From contig CADDZC010000041.1 of the NCBI GenBank assembly GCA_902812365.1, positions 1 to 34,744 of the forward strand: 34,744 bases of DNA. Reading direction: 5' to 3'. This stretch comes from Acidobacteriota bacterium (GTDB lineage: Bacteria; Acidobacteriota; Terriglobia; UBA7540). Below the pieces are notes generated by a model. That model saw only the letters and a program-made list of their open reading frames with translations. It was not told the DNA's origin and made no database searches. This document shows positions 8,178 to 16,736 of this stretch, piece after piece (positions within the stretch are counted from its first letter, which is position 1; every line of letters begins with the position of its first letter). Made by a program: the position numbers and the translations under genes.

Positions 8178-10520
8178 TTACTCCCCTACGGTTAGCGCGC
8201 CCCGAAGGGCGATGTCTGCCGATGAGCGGCCGATCATGATTTCAAACTCGCCGGGTTCGACCACCCAGCGCAGGTTCTGATCCAGCAATTGCAGATTTTC
8301 AGGAGCGAGCGTGAAACTGATGGTTTTCGTCTCGCCCGGCTGGAGCCGGACTCTATCAAAGCCCTGCAACTGGCGGACCGGAGTCGAAACGGAGGCAAAG
8401 CGTTCGTGCACGTAGAGCTCGACGGTCTCGACCCCGGCTCGCCGGCCGGTATTGGTGACGTCCACCTGCACGACGGCGCGGCCCCGGGTGTCAATATGGG
8501 GCGGATTGATCCGCAGATTGCGGAACTGGAACTGAGTGTAGCTGAGCCCGTAGCCGAAGGGATAGAGCGGAGTTCCCGGCATGTCCACGTACCCGCCGTT
8601 ATGGGACCAGCCTCGCTCGATCCAGTACGCCTTGGACGGCTTGTAGTTGTAATAGGCGGGCAGTTGTCCGACGCTGCGGGGAATGGTAATGGCTAGGCGC
8701 CCGCTCGGGTTGTAATCACCGAAGAGCACGTCGGCCACCGCCTCACCCCCGCGCTCGCCCGGTTCCCAAGCCTCCACGATGGCCGGGACATGCGCGGCCG
8801 CCCAGCGGACAGAAAGCGGCCTGCCGTTCATCAACACCACCACGGTCGGGGTTCCGGTCGCCACCACGGCCTTAACCAGGTCTTCCTGGACGCCGGTCAA
8901 ATCCAGAGTGGCGATATCCCGGCCCTCGCCGTCCGAACCGCCGTTGGACGCGTACCGCCCGTTCTCGCCGACCACAACCACGGCCACGTCCGCGCCGCGG
9001 GCGGCTCGGACGGCCTCCCCCAAGCCCCCCTTGTCCGTCCCGAACACGTCGCATCCTTTGGCATAGCGGACGCGCGCCCCGGGCGCAACCTTTGCCCGGA
9101 TGCCTTCGAGAATCGTCACGACGTGCTGCAGAATGACGGACGGCGTGTAATCACCCAGCTGATTCGTGACGTTGTCGGCGTCCGGGCCGATGACGGCAAT
9201 CGATCTGAGGTTCTTTCGCAGCGGCAAGAGGTGGCCATCGTTTTTGAGGAGGACGATGCCCTCGCGCGCCGCTTGTAAAGCCAGTTGCTGATGGGCGTTC
9301 GAGTGGACGACTTGCAGGGCATGGCGGAGGTCCGCGAAGCGGTGCTCAAACAAACCCAGGCGGAACTTCTGCTCGAGGACGCGGCGCACGGCCTGGTCAA
9401 CCAGACCGGCGGGAACGCGCCCTTCGTTGACATTTTCAAGCAGGGGCCCCATATACGCCGGTTCGTAGGTAATGTCGAGGTCGACGCCCGCCCGCAGCGC
9501 CAGTGCGCCGGCCTGCTTCTGGGTGGGAACGATGTCCTCATAGATCAGCGTTTCGAAGCCGCCCCCTTCGCTTTCGACAATGCCATGGAACCCCAGCTCC
9601 TGGCGGAGAATCTCGGTCAGCCACTTACGGGACGCATGGATCGGCACGTCTTCCACTTCAGGGTAGCCGGCCATGACGCCGAGAGCGCCCGCCTGGATGG
9701 CGGCCATCCATGGACGGAGGAAGTTTTCGCGCAGCGCTCGCTCGGATAACTCGATGGCGCCCCGCTCAAGGCCGCTGACCGGCTCGCTCTGGGTGGGGAA
9801 GTCCGTCATGACGGCAATGACCTTGTCCGCCGCGCTGATGTCGGAACCCTGCGCTCCCTGCACGATGCTTTCAGCGATCCGCGAGTCGAGATACGGGTCC
9901 TCGGTGTAGGCTTCCTCGTTGCGCCCCATCCGCGGGTCGCGGTCGAGCTCGAGCACCAGGGTGGAGAGCATGTGGATCCCCACGGCTCTGGCCTCCTCGG
10001 CGGCCGCCGCATAGATGGATTTCACCAGCTCGGTGTCAAACGTGCTTCCGATGGCGAGCCCTTCGGGAAATACGGTGGCGCCGGGAAACATGGCTCCGTG
10101 CGTGCCCTCCTCGTCTTCGAGCACCGGGATCTTCAGCCGCGTCTGGGTGAGGGCTATTCTTTGCAACTCGTTGAAGTACTCGACCTGCTGCCGGACGCCA
10201 CGGTGCAAGATTGTATCGGCCAGCGTGAAAAAGCCGCACCCGGGGCCGATTTGATCGGTGTAGGTGCCCGCGGCAAACTTCCGGCAAGCCGCCAGCTTTT
10301 CGTCGATCGTTCGGCCCAGTTGATCGACGTAGACGCAGGGCAGGTTCAGCTGGCCCACCTTCTCCTTCAACGTCATCCGGCTCATCAAGTCGTCCACGCG
10401 GCGCTCGATCGGCTGCCGGGGGTCCAGATAGATGGGCTGCTCGGCGGCCAGCGGCGCGAGCCAGGAGCTGGCGACGATCAAGGCCGTAGCGCGTGACAGC
10501 CACGCTCTGTTGAACCTCAT
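8178..10520 (-). CDS. Secreted glycoside hydrolase family 3 protein (beta-glucosidase/xylosidase-like)
   Basis: The 780-residue product hydrolyses terminal beta-linked sugars if active. The ATG at 10520 has an ideal AGGAGG site 7 nt upstream and opens a signal peptide (LSRATALIVASSWLAPLAAE), so the enzyme is exported. The GH3 N-terminal domain begins with RVDDLMSRMTLKEKVGQLNL. The (alpha/beta)6 C-terminal domain carries the acid/base region SDGEGRDIATLDLTGVQ and AWEPGERGGEAVADVLFGDY. A fibronectin-like domain closes the protein (HERFASVSTPVRQLQGFDRV). The nucleophile loop, usually V-S-D-W, reads VESEGGGFETL with Glu318 in place of Asp; a GH3 subgroup with this EGGG loop appears to exist, so this may be a lineage trait rather than damage. 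Upstream codons back to 10625 are rejected in favour of the strong ribosome site. The neighbouring TonB receptor suggests a shared role in saccharide use. Confidence 0.93.
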   Translation of the reverse strand: MRFNRAWLSRATALIVASSWLAPLAAEQPIYLDPRQPIERRVDDLMSRMTLKEKVGQLNLPCVYVDQLGRTIDEKLAACRKFAAGTYTDQIGPGCGFFTLADTILHRGVRQQVEYFNELQRIALTQTRLKIPVLEDEEGTHGAMFPGATVFPEGLAIGSTFDTELVKSIYAAAAEEARAVGIHMLSTLVLELDRDPRMGRNEEAYTEDPYLDSRIAESIVQGAQGSDISAADKVIAVMTDFPTQSEPVSGLERGAIELSERALRENFLRPWMAAIQAGALGVMAGYPEVEDVPIHASRKWLTEILRQELGFHGIVESEGGGFETLIYEDIVPTQKQAGALALRAGVDLDITYEPAYMGPLLENVNEGRVPAGLVDQAVRRVLEQKFRLGLFEHRFADLRHALQVVHSNAHQQLALQAAREGIVLLKNDGHLLPLRKNLRSIAVIGPDADNVTNQLGDYTPSVILQHVVTILEGIRAKVAPGARVRYAKGCDVFGTDKGGLGEAVRAARGADVAVVVVGENGRYASNGGSDGEGRDIATLDLTGVQEDLVKAVVATGTPTVVVLMNGRPLSVRWAAAHVPAIVEAWEPGERGGEAVADVLFGDYNPSGRLAITIPRSVGQLPAYYNYKPSKAYWIERGWSHNGGYVDMPGTPLYPFGYGLSYTQFQFRNLRINPPHIDTRGRAVVQVDVTNTGRRAGVETVELYVHERFASVSTPVRQLQGFDRVRLQPGETKTISFTLAPENLQLLDQNLRWVVEPGEFEIMIGRSSADIALRGALTVGE

Positions 10521-10706
10521 GTTTGACCTCCTGCGGAAGGCGGACGGGGACGGCCGAACATCGCGCTCGATCCCGAAGGCTCCTCCATTTCGATAAAAGA
10601 AGCAATCTATCACATCGGGGGCCATTCGGTTCCACTTCTATTGAAAAACGAATTAAGTCGGCCGGCCCGGCCGCCGAAGGAGGCTCTTTCCCCGTCCAGC
10701 CGCTGC

Positions 10707-11654
10707 TTAGCCGGCCTCCGCTGCTTCCAAACCAGCCAAAAACTCCACCAGTTCTGCCGGGAGGGGAGCTTCGAACCGCACCCGGTCGCCGCGGCGGGGG
10801 TGGCGAAACTCGATGGTGGCGGCATGCAGAAAGTTCCGCGGCAGCGTCCGGACTTCTCGGCCCTGGACATGGAGCCGGCTCGGCGCGCCGTAGAGGGTGT
10901 CACCCACAATCGGATGTCCGATGGAAGAAAAATGGACCCTGATCTGGTGGGTGCGTCCGGTCAAGGGCTCGGCCTCGAGCAGAGTAAAACGCGGCCAGCG
11001 CCGAATCACCCGATAGCGGGTCGCGGCCTCGCGGGCGCCGGCGCCGCCCGGCCTCATGCGAATCCGCCGGCGGGTGTCGCGGCCAACGGAGCGGGTGATT
11101 TCCCCGCTGTCGTTCTCCACCCGGCCGTGCACGAGGGCGATATAGGTCTTCCGAACCTGGCGTCCCTTGAATTGGCCGGCGAGATGGCGGTGGGCGGCGT
11201 CGTTCTTGGCGACCACGAGCACGCCCGAGGTCATGCGATCCAGCCGATGGACGATTCCGGGACGCAGCTCGCCGCCTACCCGCGAAAGCGTCCCGATATG
11301 GTAAAGGAGGGCGTTGACCAGTGTCCCCGATTTGACGCCGGCGCCGACGTGAACCACCATGCCCGCCGGCTTATTGACAACCAGCAGGTCGTCGTCTTCG
11401 TAAAGGAGGTCGAGAGGAAGCTGCTCCGGCTCGGCTCGCAGCTCGTGGCGGGCGGCGCGGATGGCGATTCGCTGGCCGCCGGCCACCGGCTCGCCGGCCT
11501 TGTAAACCGTTCGCGGGCCGACGGTGACCAGTCCCGAGCGGATGTGCCTCTGAATTTGGCTGCGGCTCCAATCCGGCATCTGCCGCGCCAGATAAACGTC
11601 CAGGCGCATCCCCGATTCATCGACAGAGACGGTGAATTCGCGAGTCTCGGCCAT
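10707..11654 (-). CDS. rluD: RluA/RluD-family 23S rRNA pseudouridine synthase
   Basis: The 315-residue product isomerises uridines to pseudouridine in structured RNA, most likely helix 69 of 23S rRNA if it is a true RluD. An S4 RNA-binding domain covers about residues 13-60 (MRLDVYLARQMPDWSRSQIQ). The catalytic domain has VVNKPAGMVVH, the signature HRLDRMTSGVLVVAK with catalytic Asp139, and GRTHQIRVHFSSIGHPIVGD near the C-terminus. Length and domain order match RluD. The gene lies 11 nt after the lspA stop, in the very common bacterial order lspA-rluD, so the two are co-transcribed. RluA, RluC and RluD cannot be separated with certainty from sequence alone; the S4 domain excludes RluA itself. 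Confidence 0.92.
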   Translation of the reverse strand: MAETREFTVSVDESGMRLDVYLARQMPDWSRSQIQRHIRSGLVTVGPRTVYKAGEPVAGGQRIAIRAARHELRAEPEQLPLDLLYEDDDLLVVNKPAGMVVHVGAGVKSGTLVNALLYHIGTLSRVGGELRPGIVHRLDRMTSGVLVVAKNDAAHRHLAGQFKGRQVRKTYIALVHGRVENDSGEITRSVGRDTRRRIRMRPGGAGAREAATRYRVIRRWPRFTLLEAEPLTGRTHQIRVHFSSIGHPIVGDTLYGAPSRLHVQGREVRTLPRNFLHAATIEFRHPRRGDRVRFEAPLPAELVEFLAGLEAAEAG

Positions 11655-11665
11655 CAGCTTCGGGT

Positions 11666-12133
11666 TTAGTCGGCGGCGATGGCCCGCAGCAGGAGCAAGC
11701 CGGCGCCCGCCACAATGGCGCTGTCGGCCAGATTAAACGTGAACCAATGGTAGCTCCGCCAGTAGAAGTCGAGGAAGTCCACGACCCGGCCGTGAGCCAG
11801 CCGATCGAACAGGTTGCTGAGAGCGCCACCGAGGATCAAAGACAGGCCGACGCCCGCTTTCGCGTCCAAGTGCCGGCTTCGCCCGACCGCGACGATCAGC
11901 ATGAGGATGAGGGCCGCCGAGATCACCGCCAGCAGCGTCGCCTTCCACGGGGAAGGGGAGTCGGAGAAGAGTCCAAACGCGGCGCCGGGATTGTGGGTAC
12001 GGGTTAGATTGAAGAAATGGGGAATGACGGGGATAACGGCGTAGGGTTGAAGGGAGCGTTCAACGATCGCCTTCGTCACCTGATCAGCCAGAATCACCGT
12101 GGCGGCTACGGCGACGCCAACAACTCGGCTCAT
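11666..12133 (-). CDS. lspA: Lipoprotein signal peptidase (signal peptidase II)
   Basis: This inner-membrane aspartyl protease cleaves signal peptides from diacylglyceryl-modified prolipoproteins. The 155-residue product has four hydrophobic segments, near residues 4-18, 65-83, 92-106 and 135-150. The conserved stretch TRTHNPGAAFGLF is intact. The catalytic pair is Asp110 in GGALSNLFDRL and Asp137 in FTFNLADSAI. The family usually has G-N in the first motif, while here it is S-N; the asparagine and aspartate are kept. An AAAGG site precedes the ATG. It sits 93 nt downstream of ileS and 11 nt upstream of rluD, a classic arrangement. Confidence 0.95.
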   Translation of the reverse strand: MSRVVGVAVAATVILADQVTKAIVERSLQPYAVIPVIPHFFNLTRTHNPGAAFGLFSDSPSPWKATLLAVISAALILMLIVAVGRSRHLDAKAGVGLSLILGGALSNLFDRLAHGRVVDFLDFYWRSYHWFTFNLADSAIVAGAGLLLLRAIAAD

Positions 12134-12226
12134 AGGTGCCTTTCAACAGCCTCGGCGGCTCCACGCGGGCCACGAGGCGGGTGCCCGAGGCCGCGGGCGT
12201 TGCGATCTGCGCCGCCCGGCGGGCGG

Positions 12227-15139
12227 CTAGGCGGCCTCGATCTCCTCGAGCGCCGCCGAGCAGCGCTCGCACACGTCCGGGTGGCGCGGGTCGCCGCCGA
12301 CTCTCTCCGAGTAGTTCCAGCAGCGAGCGCATTTACGGCCGCGCGCCCTCTCGACGCGCACGCGCAAGCCCAGTTCGGCGCTTTCGTGAATTGGACCGTT
12401 CGCCGCCGCGGCGGCTCCGCAAGCCCCGGCACTGACGCCGGGGGCGATCTCAACTTGCGAGATAATGAACAGGAACGGGAGGAAGCGCTCATAGGCTTCG
12501 AGCAGCGCCCGAAACCGCTCGAGCTCCGCCACGCGCTCGGATGAGACTGTGCTTTCGGCGTTATATACCTCGAGGGTCACCCGGGCTTCGAGGCCACTCC
12601 GAATGAACTTGGCCTGTCGGGCCCGTTCGAGGGCTTTCAACACTTCGTTCCGCACGGCGATCAGCCGGGGCCAGTTTGCCAGCCGATCCCGATATTTGTC
12701 GGCGATGGCTTCGCGGAGCTCCTCGGGCCGAAGAAACGTCGCCAGGTGGACGCTCGGTTCGCGCGGCGTGCTCGGCGGCGGGGGGGGCAGGTACGACCAT
12801 ACTTCCTCCGCCGTGAACGGCATGAGCGGCGCAGCCGCTCGCACCAGCGCATCAGCGATGCGATAGAGCACGAATTGGCCGGCGCGCCGCCGCGCGGAAC
12901 CCGCCGGGGCCGTGTACAGCCGATCCTTTAGAATGTCGAAATAAAACGCGCTCAGATCGACCGCCGCAAAATCATACAAGGCCCGGTAGACGCGGTGGAA
13001 CTCGAACTGCGCGTAAGCGGCCTCGACCTGCTCGAGCACTTCCGCCGCGCGGGCCAGTGCCCAGGCGTCGATTTCTTCCAGGCTCTCCCGGCCGACACAA
13101 TTGCGGGCGGGATCGAAATCATAAAGGTTAGCCAGGCAGTACCGGAAGGTGTTGCGCAGCTTCCGGTAGGCTTCCGAGAGCCGCTCGAGAATCTGCTCCG
13201 AGATCACTACGTCTTCCCTGAAATCGACCGAGGCGCACCACAGTCGCACAATCTCCGCCCCGTGGACGCGGATGACGTCGTTCGGGTCGATGCCGGTGCC
13301 GAGAGACTTGGACATGGCGCGCCCCTCGGCATCGAGCACCCAGCCCGCCGTCAGGGCCTGGCGGTAAGGGGCCGCCCCGCGGGTGACCAGGGCGATCAGC
13401 AGCGAGCTCTGGAACCAGCCGCGGTGTTGATCGCCGCCTTCCAGGTAGACGTCGGCCGGCCACGGAAGGTCGGGCCGGCGGCCCAGCACGACGTAATGGC
13501 TGCAGCCGGAGTCGAACCATACGTCGAGGGTGTCGGTCTCCTTGCGGAACTCCTGGCTGCCACACTCCGGACACCGGGTTCCCGGCTGAATCAAGTCTTC
13601 CAGCGGGTGCGCCCACCAGGCGTCCGCGCCCTCCCGGCGAAACAGCTCGAGGGCGGGCCGCGCCGCCGCCGCGTTCATCAGGGGGCGACCGCAGGCTTGG
13701 CAATGGAAAACGGTGATGGGCACGCCCCAGACGCGCTGGCGCGAGATGCACCAGTCGGGCCGGGTGGCCACCATATTGGCGATGCGATCTTCGCCCCAAG
13801 CGGGTGACCAGCGCACCTTCCGGATGGCTTCGAGGGCGCGGTGGCGCAGCCCGTTGTGATCAATGCTGATAAACCATTGGAAGCTGGCGCGAAAGATCAC
13901 CGGCTGGTGACAGCGCCAGCAGTGCGGATAGGAATGGTCGAGCCAGCGGGCGGGTCCGACCAGGGCCTGGCGGGACTTCAGCAACTCGATAATCGCGTCG
14001 TTGGCCTCGAAGACGGTCTTACCGCGATAGGCGTCGAGGCCTTCGGTGAATTCGCCCCGCTCCCCGACTGGGTTATAGGTCTCCAGGCCGTAACGGACAC
14101 CCGTTTCGAAGTCTTCCCGACCGTGACCGGGCGCGGTGTGGACGCATCCGGTGCCGTCTTCGGCCGTCACATAGGTGGCCAGCACGCCGGGCACCCGGCG
14201 GTCGAGGAAGGGATGCTGGAGCTCGGCGCCTTCGAGGCGGCGGCCCGGCAGGCGGGCCAAAATGTTCGAGGCGTTGAGGCCTGTCTCGGCGAGCGTCGGT
14301 GCCAGCCGCCGGCTTTCAACCAGGTAGGCCTCGTGGTCGTCCGCGGCGGCGGCGACATACTCAAAGTCGGGATGAAAGGCCACGGCCATGCTGGCGGGGA
14401 GCGTCCAGGGCGTGGTGGTCCAAATCATGATCCAAACGGAGCGTCCGGCCAAGGCGGGGTCGAGCGCCGCCGGGTCGCTGACCAGTCGGTACCGCACATA
14501 GATCGAAGGGCTGCGATGGTTCTCGTATTCGACTTCCGCTTCGGCGAGCGCGGTGCGGTCCCGAATACACCAATAGACCGGCTTGAGGCCGCGGTAAACG
14601 TATCCCTGGTCGAGGAACGTGAGGAACGCCTCGGCGGTCAGCGCTTCGTACTCCGGAGACATCGTGGAATACGGATCGTCCCATTCGCCGCCCACCCCCA
14701 GGCGGCGAAAATCCTGCCGCTGCAAGTTCAAGAACGTTTCCGCGTGGCGACGGCAGGCCTGGCGAACCTCGACGGTCGACATCTGCGCCTTGCGCGGCCC
14801 CAGTTCCTTGTCCACGTTGATCTCAATCGGCAGTCCGTGGCAATCCCAGCCCGGCCGATAGGGGGCGTTAAAGCCCGCCATGGTTTTGGATCGAACCACG
14901 AAGTCCTTCAGAATCTTGTTGAGGGCGGTGCCCAGATGGATGCGCCCGTTGGCGTACGGAGGCCCGTCGTGCAACGTGAAGATTGGCGCATTCTGCCTCG
15001 ATTTCCGCACTTGTCCGTAGAGGTCGTCTTGGGTCCATTTGGCGATCCAGCGCGGTTCGTTTTCGGGCAGATTCGCCTTCATGGGGAAGCGAGTTTGCGG
15101 CAGGTTGAGCGTGCTTTTCAGGTCCAGTGTCTTGGGCAT
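12227..15139 (-). CDS. ileS: Isoleucyl-tRNA synthetase
   Basis: The 970-residue product charges tRNA-Ile with isoleucine in the cytoplasm. The class I signatures are present: PPYANGRIHLGTALNK (HIGH-type motif, about residues 62-77) and RAMSKSLGTGIDPNDV (KMSKS-type, about 605-620). Between them lies the CP1 editing domain (WIMIWTTTPWTLPASMA; GTGCVHTAPGHGREDF). The C-terminus has the anticodon-binding domain and a final zinc finger, CARCWNYSERV then CERC. This matches the bacterial form of usual length. I chose the ATG at 15139 because GGAGGA precedes it and the protein then begins LDLKSTLNLPQTRFPMKANL, the standard opening; a frame extension to 15202 crosses the promoter. It heads the ileS-lspA-rluD operon. 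No T-box leader is visible because only about 20 nt separate the predicted start from the ATG. Confidence 0.97.
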   Translation of the reverse strand: MPKTLDLKSTLNLPQTRFPMKANLPENEPRWIAKWTQDDLYGQVRKSRQNAPIFTLHDGPPYANGRIHLGTALNKILKDFVVRSKTMAGFNAPYRPGWDCHGLPIEINVDKELGPRKAQMSTVEVRQACRRHAETFLNLQRQDFRRLGVGGEWDDPYSTMSPEYEALTAEAFLTFLDQGYVYRGLKPVYWCIRDRTALAEAEVEYENHRSPSIYVRYRLVSDPAALDPALAGRSVWIMIWTTTPWTLPASMAVAFHPDFEYVAAAADDHEAYLVESRRLAPTLAETGLNASNILARLPGRRLEGAELQHPFLDRRVPGVLATYVTAEDGTGCVHTAPGHGREDFETGVRYGLETYNPVGERGEFTEGLDAYRGKTVFEANDAIIELLKSRQALVGPARWLDHSYPHCWRCHQPVIFRASFQWFISIDHNGLRHRALEAIRKVRWSPAWGEDRIANMVATRPDWCISRQRVWGVPITVFHCQACGRPLMNAAAARPALELFRREGADAWWAHPLEDLIQPGTRCPECGSQEFRKETDTLDVWFDSGCSHYVVLGRRPDLPWPADVYLEGGDQHRGWFQSSLLIALVTRGAAPYRQALTAGWVLDAEGRAMSKSLGTGIDPNDVIRVHGAEIVRLWCASVDFREDVVISEQILERLSEAYRKLRNTFRYCLANLYDFDPARNCVGRESLEEIDAWALARAAEVLEQVEAAYAQFEFHRVYRALYDFAAVDLSAFYFDILKDRLYTAPAGSARRRAGQFVLYRIADALVRAAAPLMPFTAEEVWSYLPPPPPSTPREPSVHLATFLRPEELREAIADKYRDRLANWPRLIAVRNEVLKALERARQAKFIRSGLEARVTLEVYNAESTVSSERVAELERFRALLEAYERFLPFLFIISQVEIAPGVSAGACGAAAAANGPIHESAELGLRVRVERARGRKCARCWNYSERVGGDPRHPDVCERCSAALEEIEAA

Positions 15140-15517
15140 CCGTCCTCCGCCGAAGCGCAGGGAATTCATTATAGGGAAGCGTGTCCGTGGGTGTCCAGCC
15201 AAGGGATTTCGGCCGCCGGCGCCACGCGGAGCGCGACGGCAGCCCGCGGCCAGCGGGAACAGGCTCCCGCCCGCCGCATCGCCGCGCCCGGGGCGGGTAT
15301 TCTTTGCCAGCCGGGCTCAGCGAGGGGAGTGAGCATGAGTTTTGTTTCCGCCGGCGTTGCACTATGTTTATCAACTCAGCGTGTAACAGCGGAAATCGGC
15401 GGAGCCAGATGACCGTCCCCCCAGGACCGAATTTTGAGGTAAGATGCGTCGGCGGGGCGGAGTGAGGAAATGTCGGGAGCAGAGTGGTATCCTAACTTGT
15501 TGCGAGGAGGGTGACCA
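15140..15517. other. Divergent intergenic region between ileS and the HAMP gene
   Basis: This 378-nt gap separates divergent genes. The first 60 nt carry the ileS promoter. The remainder is GC-rich with several short self-complementary runs at about 15215-15300 but no recognisable RNA gene or terminator. For the plus-strand gene I see only a weak -10-like TATCCT at about 15488, with no convincing -35 box. Confidence 0.5.
15168..15197 (-). promoter_or_regulatory. Sigma-70-type promoter of the ileS operon
   Basis: On the minus strand a perfect TATAAT (15173-15168) is preceded at 18 nt by TGGACA (15197-15192), five of six matches to the -35 consensus. The start would fall near 15161, about 22 nt before the ileS ATG, leaving no room for a structured leader. 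Confidence 0.75.
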
Positions 15518-16504
15518 GTGAGGTTGCGTTTTCGGAAGCCTCTCAAGGTTTTCGCGCGCGGCTCATCCTTGCGCCGCCGGGTGGCTTACAGCCTGGCGAT
15601 CGTCCGCCTCATTCTGGTTCCGGTCATCGCTCTGGCGATTTATTATCTGTTCGCCATGAGCTGGATTGTGGATCGCATTGTCAGCGTGGACGCTCCGGCG
15701 GCGACGCTGGCCGAGCGGGCATCGATCGAAATGATGGACGCCCGCCGCGCCGAGCGAAACTACTTCCTGTTGCACGATCCGGAAGATTTGCAGGCTAACC
15801 GCCAGGCGGTCGCCCAGCTCAGAGACCTGGTGTCGAGCATCCGGGATCTTCAGCCGGAAGAGCAGGCCACGACGCAGAAGATTCTCAGTGACGCGGAGCT
15901 TTATGAGAACCAGATGGCCGTGGCCGTGGCCCGTTTGGGCGGGCCCGGCCAAACGCCCGTAGGAAGGCTGCAGGCGGTCATTGCCGCCTATGAGCACAAC
16001 CTCAATCAGATCTTGCGGCGAGCCAACCGCGAGGACCGCGGGCGCCTGATCGACGAACTGCGCACCCAGGTCGGTTCGTTCGACGCTCAGATTGCCGATA
16101 CGCTGGAGGCGCAGGACCCGGCGCTGCGCGAGACCGTCAACAGCCTGCGCACGACGAGCGATGAGATCCTCCAGCTCTCTTCCGATCTCGAACAGCGAAG
16201 CTGGAAGCGCGTTCAGCATGATCATCAAGAGGCCCGGGCGCTGCGCCGCCGGGCCGAATGGGTCATCTCGATTGTCTCCATCCTGGTGTTCCTGCTGAGC
16301 GTGTGGGTCAGCTTCGTGCTTCCCCGCGAGGTTGTCCGGCCGATGATGGAGCTGAAGGCGGCCGTGGATCACGCGGCGGCCGGTAACTACGAAATTGAGT
16401 TCGATGTCCAGGGCGAAGGCGAGGTCGTGCAGCTCGCCAACAGCGTCCGCGAGCTCATTGACCACGTCCGCGAAAAGACCATGCACCCGGTCGGGAAGAC
16501 TTAA
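15518..16504 (+). CDS. Orphan HAMP-domain membrane protein with periplasmic helical domain
   Basis: The 328-residue product has the front half of a transmembrane receptor and no output domain. TM1 spans about residues 24-46 (SLAIVRLILVPVIALAIYYL). A mainly helical periplasmic domain follows, with AERNYFLLHDPEDLQANRQA resembling CHASE3/4-helix-bundle sensors. TM2 lies at about 249-268 (ISIVSILVFLLSVWVSFVL), then a HAMP linker (LPREVVRPMMELKAAVDHAA... VVQLANSVRELIDHVREKT). The protein ends 6 residues later, without a kinase, methyl-accepting or cyclase domain. The GTG start at 15518 is supported by GGAGG 7 nt upstream. A small class of HAMP-only proteins exists; they may pair with a separate output protein or hetero-dimerise with a full receptor. 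The stop at 16504 is not followed by an obvious broken remainder. Its function is unknown. Confidence 0.85.
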   Translation: MRLRFRKPLKVFARGSSLRRRVAYSLAIVRLILVPVIALAIYYLFAMSWIVDRIVSVDAPAATLAERASIEMMDARRAERNYFLLHDPEDLQANRQAVAQLRDLVSSIRDLQPEEQATTQKILSDAELYENQMAVAVARLGGPGQTPVGRLQAVIAAYEHNLNQILRRANREDRGRLIDELRTQVGSFDAQIADTLEAQDPALRETVNSLRTTSDEILQLSSDLEQRSWKRVQHDHQEARALRRRAEWVISIVSILVFLLSVWVSFVLPREVVRPMMELKAAVDHAAAGNYEIEFDVQGEGEVVQLANSVRELIDHVREKTMHPVGKT

Positions 16505-16577
16505 GCCATCGGCCGAGCGCCACGTTCGGCTTTCCGCCCGGCCCGACCTCCCGCGCCCAACTGGCCGGCCCGGACAT

Positions 16578-16607
16578 TTGACAGATTTGCCGCCCGGCCC
16601 CTACACT
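16578..16607 (+). promoter_or_regulatory. Sigma-70-type promoter of the aminotransferase-serA operon
   Basis: A perfect TTGACA (16578-16583) is followed after 18 nt by TACACT (16602-16607). The transcript would begin near 16614, about 120 nt before the aminotransferase ATG at 16737. I do not recognise a riboswitch in that leader. Confidence 0.7.
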
Positions 16608-16736
16608 GAATAGTGATCTAAAGCCCTGTTGGAACTGGGACCGTCGGTCTGGCAGCCACCGCGGCGACCCCGATAGCGAGCGCCTCCACTCGGCCGCGGC
16701 CGGTGCTTCCCGAATCCACGAAAAAGGACGGTATGC

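Noticed and set aside
15140-15517. T-box or other leader RNA upstream of ileS
   Set aside because: The TATAAT box lies about 30 nt from the ATG, leaving no room for a T-box, and none of its conserved elements was recognised.
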